Below are positions 54,187 to 63,500 of a DNA stretch of 64,000 nt, one piece after another. The stretch spans positions 2,553,531 to 2,617,530 of the forward strand of contig NZ_CP121472.1 of assembly GCF_036208045.1 (NCBI RefSeq), in the 5' to 3' direction. The position numbers and the translations under genes were made by a program. Source of the stretch: Thiorhodovibrio winogradskyi (lineage in GTDB: Bacteria > Pseudomonadota > Gammaproteobacteria > Chromatiales > Chromatiaceae). Under the pieces are notes generated by a model. That model was not told the DNA's origin. It searched no databases and was given only the letters and a program-made list of their open reading frames with translations. Numbering within the stretch: position 1 is the first letter of the stretch; each line of letters begins with the position of its first letter.

Positions 54187-57100
54187 ATTTGTTCAACGCA
54201 ACGCTTACGGATTATGTCACCAGCGAATGGGATCGTGTGTTGAGCGATCCGGGCGGTCCGCGCGAGGCGCGTTTCATCGTGCAGAGCTTGGCGCCGGATA
54301 ACACTTTCGCGTTCTTCGAGGCGTTGGAGCAACACGCGGACAAGTGGCGAGCGAGCACGCGGATCGAATGCCATTTTCGGGTAGCAACCGGTCTTTGGGA
54401 AGACTGGTATCGCGGCGGGCGGCGGGCGGAACTGGATCAGGACATGAAACGGCTCGGCGGCGTGGGGGAGGATGGCGAGCGGCGCTGGATCGATCAAGAT
54501 GATCGCTTGACTTGGTATCGCAATCGCACCCGCAGCGCTGGGGATGATGGGCTGGTGGTGGTGCTGGTCGGGCTGAATCATGCTTCGGATCAGGGCGGGT
54601 TGGCGAGCTTCCATTGCGTCGATGAGTCGCGCATCTGGCAGGCAATGGGGCAGTGTTTTCTGCCGTGGGTGCATCGGCTGAACGAAGATTTTGCTTTGGA
54701 GGCAACGCCGAGCGAGATGGAACGCTTGGACGCGGTCTTGCAGGAGTTGTTCGCGGTGCGGCCCCGGCAGTTGGAGCGGCTGGCGGGCTTTCTGGAGGCA
54801 GAAGTCATTCAGGATGGCCGCGATCTGTTCAATTTGACGGAGGTGACGGAGCGCTTCTATGCGGCGCTGCCGTTCTGGAATATTCCGCCGTTCTTCGACA
54901 TCGGTTCGGCGAAGGCGAGCCGTGCGCAGATCACCGCGGCGGCGGATTTCATCTCCCACCGGCGTTTCAAGAGCAAGGCGGAGCAGAAAAAGGCGGTCAA
55001 GAAACTGGAGGATGCGCTCGCGAATGGCGGGCTGGCGGTGCCGCGCACGTGCGAGGATCTGCCGCTCTATGAAACGGCAGAGGATTATCTCGATACCCTG
55101 AAGACCTTTATTTGCGATGGGGACACCCAGGCGCGTGATCAGTTATTGCAGACCGATCTCGGGCCGGTGCTGAAATTGCTGAAGCAGCGGGAATCCAAGC
55201 CAAAAGCACCTAAGAAACCCACGCGACTAAAGCGGCTCAGTCTGGAGAGTTTGCTTGAAGCGGTGTGGCAGACGCTGAAGGATGTCGCGCGAACGCCGGG
55301 CGAGCCGCTGTGGGAACAGTTGCAGGGAATTCGCATTGAGGTGCAGAGCTTTCAGCATGATCTGAAATCCGACGATAGCGGTGGTGTTGGCGCCAATCTG
55401 CTCGCGCAGGAATTGCTGCAAAGCTGTCTTGGCGGGCTGCCGGAGCTGTTCGAGGGGCTGGAGTTGCGCCTGCCGGTCGATAGCGATCAGGCCGAGCGCT
55501 CGCCGTCAAGCTGGGAGCGGGTGGTGCCGATTCGGCTGCATCTGCCGCTTGCGGAAGGAGACGAACCGCCACTGAAGTACGGCACCAGCCGGGCGCGACC
55601 GCATTTGCAGTTTAAGGTGTTCGTCGATCTGATCGACGATGAGGAGGGCTATGCGCGGCCCTTCCAGTGGGCGCTGGAGCCGACCGCGCCTGAGCGGGTG
55701 CTGATCGAGTGCGCGCGCACGGTGCTGGCGCGCTGGAACGAGGCACCGCAGCCGCATCAGCTCTTGCCGGCTTTTCGCATCCCGGATGTAGAGATGACGG
55801 CGCTCTTTTATGCCGCCGATGCCGAGGAGGCCAATCGCCTGGTCGGCCATGCGCTGAACCAGCTTGAACTGCTGAATCTGTTCGATGGGCTGTCGCCGGC
55901 GCAGGTCGATGCGCAACTCTGGGAGCAGGTGCTGGCCTTGTCAGCGGCGTATCGAACCTGGCTGACCTATTGTGTCGAGCAGGGTTTCTATCGGGCGATG
56001 GCGGATTATTTCCTGCCGTTGTTGCAGCACTATCAGGCGCTGGCCGCGCGGGTGCTGGATCCGCGATTACTCGGTAGTCAGGAGCTGTTGAACCGGCTGT
56101 ATAAGGCGTTTCTGTTGGTTGATCGGCAGATGGCACCGCAGGATGGGTTTTTACATTCGGCGCTGGTGCTCGGCATCAGCCCGCCGGTGCTGGAGCTGAT
56201 GGCCGGGCGGCTGCGCTTTCTCGGCGATGGCTTCCCGGAGGTGGCAGCGGCCTTGGTGCTCGGGCGCGAGGCTGACGCGGCTTTCGGGCAGTTGCTGAAA
56301 CTGGTGGAGATGCATCGCCCGCTCGCCGGGCTGGTGGTCGATCAGCACAAACACTTATCGGCGGAGATCAAGTCCTTCGGGCTGCTGCATTATCTCGGGG
56401 AGAAACGCGCGACGGCGAAGAGTCTGGCGGTGCAGACGCTGCTGCGCGATGAGGAAAGCGATGACGATGATGATGTCAGCGACAGCATCGCGGCGACCGA
56501 GGAACAGGAGATCGTGCTGCGGGTGCTGGAGGATTATCTTCAGCTTTATCCCTTTGCCGAGGATGGGCTGCGCATTCTGGCGCTGCATGTGGCCGAGCTG
56601 GGGACCATTCTCTCGGGTGTGCACCTGTTCCTGAAACGCTATCTGAAAAAGACCAGCAAAGATTGGCCGGCTTTTCATTGCGAGGTCATGGTCTATACCA
56701 CCTCGTCCTCGCCCATGGCGATGGAAAACCGGCTCGCGGCCTGGCGTCATCAGGTGGCAGAGACTTATCGCGAAAGTGGCCGTCCGCTGGTGCTCTCGGT
56801 CGGGCATCGCTACGCGCCGGGGCGCGAGGCAATGATCGAGCGGCTCGGTCAGGAGGCGCGGCTCTATGACATTGCCTTTTTGTTCCGCTTTCTGGAGGGC
56901 CAGCTTGCCGGGGAGACGGAGCCGGCGCTGCCGTTTGCGTTCGATTTTAATGCAACCAACATCGGGCAGTTTCCTATCAGCGAGTATCCGCGCCCGATTC
57001 GCGCGACCGACCCGACCCGGCGGCAGAGTCTGCTGAGTAATCGACGCCTTCGCATTCAAACCCATCATGCCGATCTGTCGGCGCGGCTGCGGCATCCGCA

Positions 57101-59603
57101 AAATGGGCATCGGGATCATCTGGTGTTTGGGCGGATTGATTACACTCCCTGGCAGCCAGTGGTGCAGACGCTGCATCGCCATGCGCAATGGGTAGCCTGC
57201 ATTGATCCCTTTATCGACAAGCAGTTGCTGCGCGTGTCCGAGCACGGGGATGAGCGCAAGATTGTCGGCTTCACCTCTGGGCTGGGCGATTATGGCGAGC
57301 TGAATCTGTCCATTTCCACTGAGCAGGACACGCTCAAGGCGCTGGCCGAGCGCGTGCATGGCGAGCTGATCGAGCTTCTGCCCTATCAGGATGGCCCGGC
57401 GCTCCAGGCGATGTCCGCTCGGGTGGTGGCGGAGGCTGAGGAGATCATCGGCTTGTCGTCCTTGCGTGCCGTGGTGGGGCAGGGCGAGCGCATTCGCGAG
57501 GTGGTCGGTTTCGCGGCCATTCGCCGCGCGCTGGCGGCACCGCCAGGGACGGTGAGCCAGTTATTGCCGGCGGATGCGCTGCTGCATTGGTTTGCGGACA
57601 GTGCATTCACGCATCGGCCCGATCTGCTGCAATTGTCTCTTGAACTGCGCGGGGATGATCTGCCCTTGGTGCATGCGACTGTGATTGAGTGCAAATTCGC
57701 GCTGCACAATCCGGTGCATCTCGCGCATGCGAGCGATCAGGTGCAGGACGGATTGGCGCATCTGACGCAGCTTTTCGCGCCCAATCGCGACGATCTGCAT
57801 CGCTACAGCTTTGATCGCCGTTACTGGTGGGCGCAGTTGCAGCGCGCGCTCGCCTCGCGCGTGGTGGTGAATCTGCCCGAGCAGGCATGGCTGCAGCTTG
57901 ATCAGGCACTGGAGAATCTGGCCGAGGGCTATTTCGAGATCGCCTGGCAGGGTGCGCTCTTTACTTTCTGGACCAATGAGCCGGGTGCGGAGCCGGTGCT
58001 CACACCGCTCGCGCTGCCGGCGGGGGTGATCCGTGCGCCGTTGCGCTCGGATGATGATTTCGTCATCTATCAGGTCGCGCTCGGCCATGTCGGGCTGATG
58101 CGGTTGTTCGATGAAACCGCCCCACTCGGGCAGATCGATCTTGGCGATGCGGCCGCGCGAGTGCGGGCAACGGCGGTGCGTGCGGGCAGCGGGGAGGCCG
58201 AGGTGCCGCCGCTGACGGCAGAAGCCGGGGCAGAAGCGGCGCTGGCCGCCGCAGAAACGGGCCGTCGGGACAATGTGGTGTCGCTGGCGGATCGTCCGGG
58301 CTTCCGAACCGTTCCGCCGCGCCCGCCGAGGTTGGTCAGCCATCGCCCGTTACCCGACAGCAGGGTGGCCGATCCCTATCAGGGCAATCTGGCGGTGGCC
58401 TATCCTGCTGATCAGGAGCGGGATGCCGAGAGAGAGCCGCCGCTGCGCATCGAGTCGGTGGTGGCGGCCAGTGCCGAGGTGCCGGAGCGCTTGCTGCTCG
58501 GCACCAAAGCCGACAATACACCGGTGTATTGGCATTATGGCCATGAGCGCCTGCCGAATCGTCATCTGCTGGCCTTTGGTTCCTCCGGGTCTGGTAAGAC
58601 GTATGCGATCCAATGCTTGCTCGCCGAGATGGCGGCGCAGCGCCAGCATGCGCTGATCGTCGATTACACCGATGGCTTCCTGCCGGGGCAGGTCGCACCG
58701 CTGTTCGAGACGATGGCGGCACCGCACAGCCATTTTGTCCGTACCGCGAAGTTGCCCTTGAATCCTTTCCGCCGCCAGCAGCTCGTTGTCGATCCCAATG
58801 CGCCGCCGGTGCCGGAGAACCCCTATGAGGTTGCGACCAGGGTCGCGAGCATCTTCAGCTCGGTTTACGAAAGCATGGGCGACCAGCAGTTTTCCACGCT
58901 CGTCAGCGTGTTGGAGGCTGGCGTTTCGAGCGGTGGCGGCTTTTCGCTGTCCTGCTTGCCGGAGCGCTTGCGCGACCACAATCAGTATGGCGTGACCCTA
59001 GCGAGCAAATTGGAGCCGCTCATCAAGGCGGATCCGTTCCGCGAGGGCGATGGTCCAGCCTGGCAAGACATGCTCGCCGACCCTGAGCATTGGGTGCAGA
59101 TTCTACAATTGAAAAGCCTGGGCCGGGAAATCCAGAAGCTGGTCACCGAGTTCGCGCTCTGGGATCTGTACGACTATGCAGGCACCCACGGCAGCACCCA
59201 GCGCCCGATTCCGGTTGTGCTAGATGAAATCCAAAACCTTGACCACCGCCCCGATTCGCCCATCGACAAGATGTTACGCGAAGGGCGGAAATTCGGCTTG
59301 TCGTTGATTCTGGCCACCCAGACGACCAGTAATTTCAACAACGAACAGCGCGACCGCCTGTTCCAGGCGGCGCACAAGCTGTTCTTCAAGCCGGCGGATA
59401 CCGAGATCGACCGTTTCGCCACCCTGCTCGGGCAGATCACCAGTCAGTCGAAAGCCGATTGGGCCCAGCGCCTGGCGCAATTGAAACGCGGCTATTGCTG
59501 GTCCCTGGGGCCGGTGGAAACCAGCAGTGGCGCGTTAAAGACGGTGCCGCTCTTGGTGAAGGTGAGTGCGCTGGAGGAGCGAGTGTTTGATGCAAGCAAT
59601 TAA
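54183..59603 (+). CDS. dptH: DptH-type large restriction ATPase with HerA/FtsK-like C-terminal domain
   Basis: An 1806-residue protein, typical size for DptH, starting at TTG 54183 with GGAGG 6-7 bases upstream. The first 1300 residues are mostly helical, with no motif I can name; an acidic serine/aspartate stretch lies near residues 758-770 (DEESDDDDDVSDS). The C terminus is a HerA/FtsK-type translocase: GSSGSGKT (1466-1473, K1472), LIVDYTDG, the Walker B segment PIPVVLDEIQNLDHRP and SLILATQTTSNFN. It probably drives DNA translocation or damage during restriction. Its end overlaps the next gene by 14 bp. Confidence 0.88.
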   Translation: MNLFNATLTDYVTSEWDRVLSDPGGPREARFIVQSLAPDNTFAFFEALEQHADKWRASTRIECHFRVATGLWEDWYRGGRRAELDQDMKRLGGVGEDGERRWIDQDDRLTWYRNRTRSAGDDGLVVVLVGLNHASDQGGLASFHCVDESRIWQAMGQCFLPWVHRLNEDFALEATPSEMERLDAVLQELFAVRPRQLERLAGFLEAEVIQDGRDLFNLTEVTERFYAALPFWNIPPFFDIGSAKASRAQITAAADFISHRRFKSKAEQKKAVKKLEDALANGGLAVPRTCEDLPLYETAEDYLDTLKTFICDGDTQARDQLLQTDLGPVLKLLKQRESKPKAPKKPTRLKRLSLESLLEAVWQTLKDVARTPGEPLWEQLQGIRIEVQSFQHDLKSDDSGGVGANLLAQELLQSCLGGLPELFEGLELRLPVDSDQAERSPSSWERVVPIRLHLPLAEGDEPPLKYGTSRARPHLQFKVFVDLIDDEEGYARPFQWALEPTAPERVLIECARTVLARWNEAPQPHQLLPAFRIPDVEMTALFYAADAEEANRLVGHALNQLELLNLFDGLSPAQVDAQLWEQVLALSAAYRTWLTYCVEQGFYRAMADYFLPLLQHYQALAARVLDPRLLGSQELLNRLYKAFLLVDRQMAPQDGFLHSALVLGISPPVLELMAGRLRFLGDGFPEVAAALVLGREADAAFGQLLKLVEMHRPLAGLVVDQHKHLSAEIKSFGLLHYLGEKRATAKSLAVQTLLRDEESDDDDDVSDSIAATEEQEIVLRVLEDYLQLYPFAEDGLRILALHVAELGTILSGVHLFLKRYLKKTSKDWPAFHCEVMVYTTSSSPMAMENRLAAWRHQVAETYRESGRPLVLSVGHRYAPGREAMIERLGQEARLYDIAFLFRFLEGQLAGETEPALPFAFDFNATNIGQFPISEYPRPIRATDPTRRQSLLSNRRLRIQTHHADLSARLRHPQNGHRDHLVFGRIDYTPWQPVVQTLHRHAQWVACIDPFIDKQLLRVSEHGDERKIVGFTSGLGDYGELNLSISTEQDTLKALAERVHGELIELLPYQDGPALQAMSARVVAEAEEIIGLSSLRAVVGQGERIREVVGFAAIRRALAAPPGTVSQLLPADALLHWFADSAFTHRPDLLQLSLELRGDDLPLVHATVIECKFALHNPVHLAHASDQVQDGLAHLTQLFAPNRDDLHRYSFDRRYWWAQLQRALASRVVVNLPEQAWLQLDQALENLAEGYFEIAWQGALFTFWTNEPGAEPVLTPLALPAGVIRAPLRSDDDFVIYQVALGHVGLMRLFDETAPLGQIDLGDAAARVRATAVRAGSGEAEVPPLTAEAGAEAALAAAETGRRDNVVSLADRPGFRTVPPRPPRLVSHRPLPDSRVADPYQGNLAVAYPADQERDAEREPPLRIESVVAASAEVPERLLLGTKADNTPVYWHYGHERLPNRHLLAFGSSGSGKTYAIQCLLAEMAAQRQHALIVDYTDGFLPGQVAPLFETMAAPHSHFVRTAKLPLNPFRRQQLVVDPNAPPVPENPYEVATRVASIFSSVYESMGDQQFSTLVSVLEAGVSSGGGFSLSCLPERLRDHNQYGVTLASKLEPLIKADPFREGDGPAWQDMLADPEHWVQILQLKSLGREIQKLVTEFALWDLYDYAGTHGSTQRPIPVVLDEIQNLDHRPDSPIDKMLREGRKFGLSLILATQTTSNFNNEQRDRLFQAAHKLFFKPADTEIDRFATLLGQITSQSKADWAQRLAQLKRGYCWSLGPVETSSGALKTVPLLVKVSALEERVFDASN

Positions 59604-60498
59604 CGATAACACGCTTTTTCATACAGAAGCTGCGAACAGCTTACGCTTGCCGCTGAACTTCCCGCAAACCTTCCTTCCAGAGCGGCGTCTGCTTGCGGCG
59701 CTGCTTGAGTTTGCGCAAGGGTCAGGTGTCGGTGACAAGGAGACCATCAGCGCCGCGACCGGAATTCCAACTGGACGTTCGACCGGTAAAGTCGTGCCGC
59801 TGATTCATTATGGTCTGGGGATGGGGTTGTTGACCGCCGCGCGAGAGGGGAGTCAATGGCAGCTTGAGCTGACGACGCTCGGCGCGCAGGTGCGCCGCGA
59901 GGATCCTTACCTCAGTGAGCCTGTGACCCAATGGCTGCTGCATTTGATGCTGTGCCGACGGGCTGATCTGGGTCAGCCGGCGAGCGGCGTTGCGGATGCC
60001 TGGTTCCTGCTGCTCGCCGAGGGACCCTTGCTCTTTGGCCGCGAGTTTCGCGTGGCCGCTTTCCATCAGGCTCTGGCGCAGCGCCACGGCGGACTCGGGT
60101 ATCTCAAAGGCCTGTCGACGCTGGTGCCGAGAATGTACACCGAATCCGCTTGTTTTGGCGATGCCGGTGTGCTGCTTCCCGTTATTGGGGAGGAGGGGGC
60201 CTTTGTTCGTGCGAGCGCCCCTTGTGATGGCAGCTTTTATCCGGCTTATGCGCTCTCTCTGTGGCAGCAGTGGGATGTGCTCTTTGGCGATCACACGCAG
60301 ATCAGCTTCGACGAGTTTGATCGTGCGACGCGTTGGTCAGCCCTGCTCGGTTGGGGGCCGGAGGCCAGGAGCGATTGGTTGCAATGGCTGGTCGGGCAGG
60401 GCTGGTTGCAATTGGATCGCTATACCGGGTCGCCGGTGCTGTTGCGCCTGATCGATAGCGAACGGCTCACGGCGTCTTTGTATTCAGGGTTGGTTTGA
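59590..60498 (+). CDS. Second, divergent DUF4007/SspB-like protein
   Basis: A 302-residue protein from ATG 59590, inside the end of dptH, with GGAGGAG about 10 bases upstream. It shares with SspB the motif DPYLSEPVTQWLLHLML (D105), comparable to DPYLEDDATLWIIHWL (D93) there, and the order of a winged-helix-like N-terminal part (ISAATGIPTGRSTGKVVPLI) before it. The HETFPLR signature of SspB is replaced by FPQTFLPERRLL, so it is a paralogue in a different subfamily. Coupled to dptH and followed by an SspC-like ATPase. Function unknown; a partner or sensor role is inferred. Confidence 0.65.
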   Translation: MQAINDNTLFHTEAANSLRLPLNFPQTFLPERRLLAALLEFAQGSGVGDKETISAATGIPTGRSTGKVVPLIHYGLGMGLLTAAREGSQWQLELTTLGAQVRREDPYLSEPVTQWLLHLMLCRRADLGQPASGVADAWFLLLAEGPLLFGREFRVAAFHQALAQRHGGLGYLKGLSTLVPRMYTESACFGDAGVLLPVIGEEGAFVRASAPCDGSFYPAYALSLWQQWDVLFGDHTQISFDEFDRATRWSALLGWGPEARSDWLQWLVGQGWLQLDRYTGSPVLLRLIDSERLTASLYSGLV

Positions 60499-60524
60499 TT
60501 CTGAATGAGGAGAGGGAAGAGGCC

Positions 60525-63500
60525 ATGCAAATCGGCAACCTGGTGCATTTCAATGAGGAGCGTTTCTTCGACGGGGCGGTACAACTGCGCTGGGTGCAGG
60601 AACGCCCTGAGCGCGCGCGTGCGGCAGCCGAGGCCTTCGTCTTCCATGGCCCGAAGTTTCACGGTGCTAGCGATGCGGTGGCGGATGGTATCGAGAGTGC
60701 CTATCGACTGACGGATACGGCAAGCTTCGTTGCTGGACTCGTCGGGTCTTTCAATGCCGGGCAGCGCGGCGGCGAGGTCAATCCTTTCTGTCTGACGGTG
60801 GCGGGCTATGGCACCGGTAAGTCGCATCTGGCCACCGCGCTGGCCGCTTTGCTTGGCGCGCCGGGTGAGCCGCCCGCCCGGCAAGTACTCGCGCATCTTG
60901 CCGAAGCCGACAGGGATCTTGCCCGTCAGATCGAGACCGGGCTCGCTGAGCTGAAGCACCCGGTGTTGGTGCTTTGCCTCGATGGGATGGCCGGCTTTCA
61001 TCTCGGGCAGGCGCTGAATGCGGCGGTACTCGCACGCTTGGCGCAGTATGGTCTGGATGCCGGCGCGATTCGCGAACTCTCGCCGCGTTTTCAGGTCGCC
61101 GAGCAGTTCGTGCAGCGCAATTATTCGCTGCGCACCGATGCTTTCTCGCAGCGGCTGCCCGGTCTGGATTTGGAGTCTATCGTCGCCCGTTTGCGCGAGC
61201 AAGATGACACCGTCTATGCGGAGGTTGATACCCTCTATGCGGAAGCCAACGGTATGCCGATTCCGGCAACAGGGCAGGAGTCGGCGCAGGATTTGATCAA
61301 CACCCTCGCGGATGTTTATTGCGGAGCGGATGGTCCCTTCGCGGGGGTGTTGATTCTGTTCGATGAGTTTGGGCGTTATCTTGAATATGCCGCCGAAAAA
61401 CCACGCTTGGCCGGCGATGCGGCCTTGCAGCAGTTGTATCAGGGCGTGCAGGACAATGCCGCGAAGGTGCGCTTTCTCGGGCTGATTCAATACGAGTTAA
61501 AAGCCTATCTGCGACGTTTTGGCAGCGCGGATCTGCGCCATTTACAGCGCTACATTACCCGTTATGACGCCGCCGAAAAGCGCTATCTGTCGACCAATCT
61601 GGAGACCTTGTTCGCGCACATGATTGGCAAGGATGCCGCTGTCGAGACGCTGTGGCAGCCGACTGAGGCGGTACGCGCGCAACAGTTGAGCTGGCAGCGC
61701 CTCAGCCGTGCTTTGCCGGGTTTTGACCGGCTGCCGGTGTGGGCTGATCCACAACGCTTCGCGCGGGTGATCGTTGCAGGGGCCTGGCCGCTGCATCCGC
61801 TGGCGACCTGGTTCCTGACTCGACAGCGCGATGTGGTGCAGTCGCGCTCGGCGCTGACCTTTATCAAAGATGTGATTGGCGCTATCGCCTCTGAGACCGC
61901 AGTACAAGCCGACGGACGGCCACGCCAAGTGAGCGCGGCGGAATTGGTGTTGCACAGTTTACTGCCGGAGCTGATCGCCGCCGAGCAGCAGACCGGTTCC
62001 ACGGTGGCCGAGACCTTGCAGATGCTGCTGGAGAAATTCCGCGCTCATCTCGGTGACGAAGAGCGACGAGTCCTGGCTGGCACGGCGGTGCTGGAGAAGA
62101 TGCGCGTTGGCAAGCAAACGCTCGCCGAGGCCGATGCGCTGCTTGCCGAAGCGACAGCACTGCTGGAGCCAAGCGTCAAGATTGCCCTCGCGCGTCTGAC
62201 CGATGAGTTGGGTGCGCTGGAATGGAATGCCGATCTCGGGCAGTACGAGCTGATCGCCGATGCCTCCACGCGCGGGCAGTTCCAGCACTGGCTGCGCGCG
62301 CGTCTGGCCGCCGTGACGGCCGAACAGGCGCGGCAGTTGTTTGTGGCACGTGCGGCGGCTGTGGTGTCGGATCTGGGCGACCGGGAAACGGACTTTGCCC
62401 AGCGTCGGAACATTGCCACGCCGGACTGGTGCTTTGCTTCCCAACTCGCGCATCGGCACAGCCTAGCCAAGGCGCTGGAAACGGCCTTTGCCGACTGGAA
62501 GGTTGCGGTGGGGCCAAGAGATCCGAAAGGCCGGCTGATTTTTCTGTATCTGCATAGCGAGGACGATCAGGCTGAGATCGATGCGCTGGTGTGCGCGAAT
62601 TTTCAGCAACAGTTGGCGCAGCACCGCCTCGACCTGGCGCCCATCTGGGTGGTGGGTGTTGCCGACGAAGATGGGCGCATCGCGGCGCAGCTTGGGCGCT
62701 TGCAGGTGTTTGATGATCAGTTGAGCGCGGATGATCAGGAGCGGTTTCGGCGCTTTCTGCCTGAAGAACGCCAGCGCGCCACGGAGGTGCTGAAGGCGGC
62801 GGTGCAGGAGACGATCCGTGCGCGCCTGTATTGGGTGGCGGGCTTGACGGAGTTGCCCCAAGGTCGGCTGAATCAGGCCGGTGCCGAGATTTTTGCCCAA
62901 GTCTATCCTAAGGCGCTGCCCTTTCCCTTTGACGGCTTTGCCACCAGCGCCGGCGGCGGTCCGGCCGATGCGGCGCAGTTGACGCGCGGGCTGATCGCCC
63001 ACCAGGTCGATGGCGCCTGGGTGCAGGCGCAACCCAAGCGGCTGCAGAACCGGGTGAATACGCTGCTGGTGCAGAGTTGGCGTGCGCTGCCGAGCAGCGG
63101 GCAGCTGGCTGAGCCAAAGCAGGAGCAGGTGAAAGTCGCCTTTGAGGCACTGAAGCAGGCCCATGGCGAGCAGCCAGAGCGCTCGCTGTGGGAATCCTAT
63201 CGCGAACTGATCGCGCCGCCCTATGGCATGAACGCAGCCTCGGCGGGCATTTTGCTCGGGCTGCTGATCGGTGGCCAGCATCCACCACGCCGCTTGGAGC
63301 AGGGCGGTGAGCTGGTTGCGGCGGCGGATTGGGTGACAGCCGCCTTTCCGGTGCAACGCGGTCGGCATCAGCTTGAGCTGGCGCTGCTTGAGAAGACTCG
63401 GCTGCGTTTTCTGGCCGAAGATAGCGAGGGGCGCTGGCGGGAATTCCTTACGCGCTGGGAGACGGAAACCCGCTATGAAAAGTTGGTTGAGCTGGCGCGG

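Noticed and set aside
56355-57359. 334-codon minus-strand frame inside dptH
   Set aside because: Antisense shadow of a coding gene with high GC third positions; composition rich in Arg, Gln and His without domain patterns.
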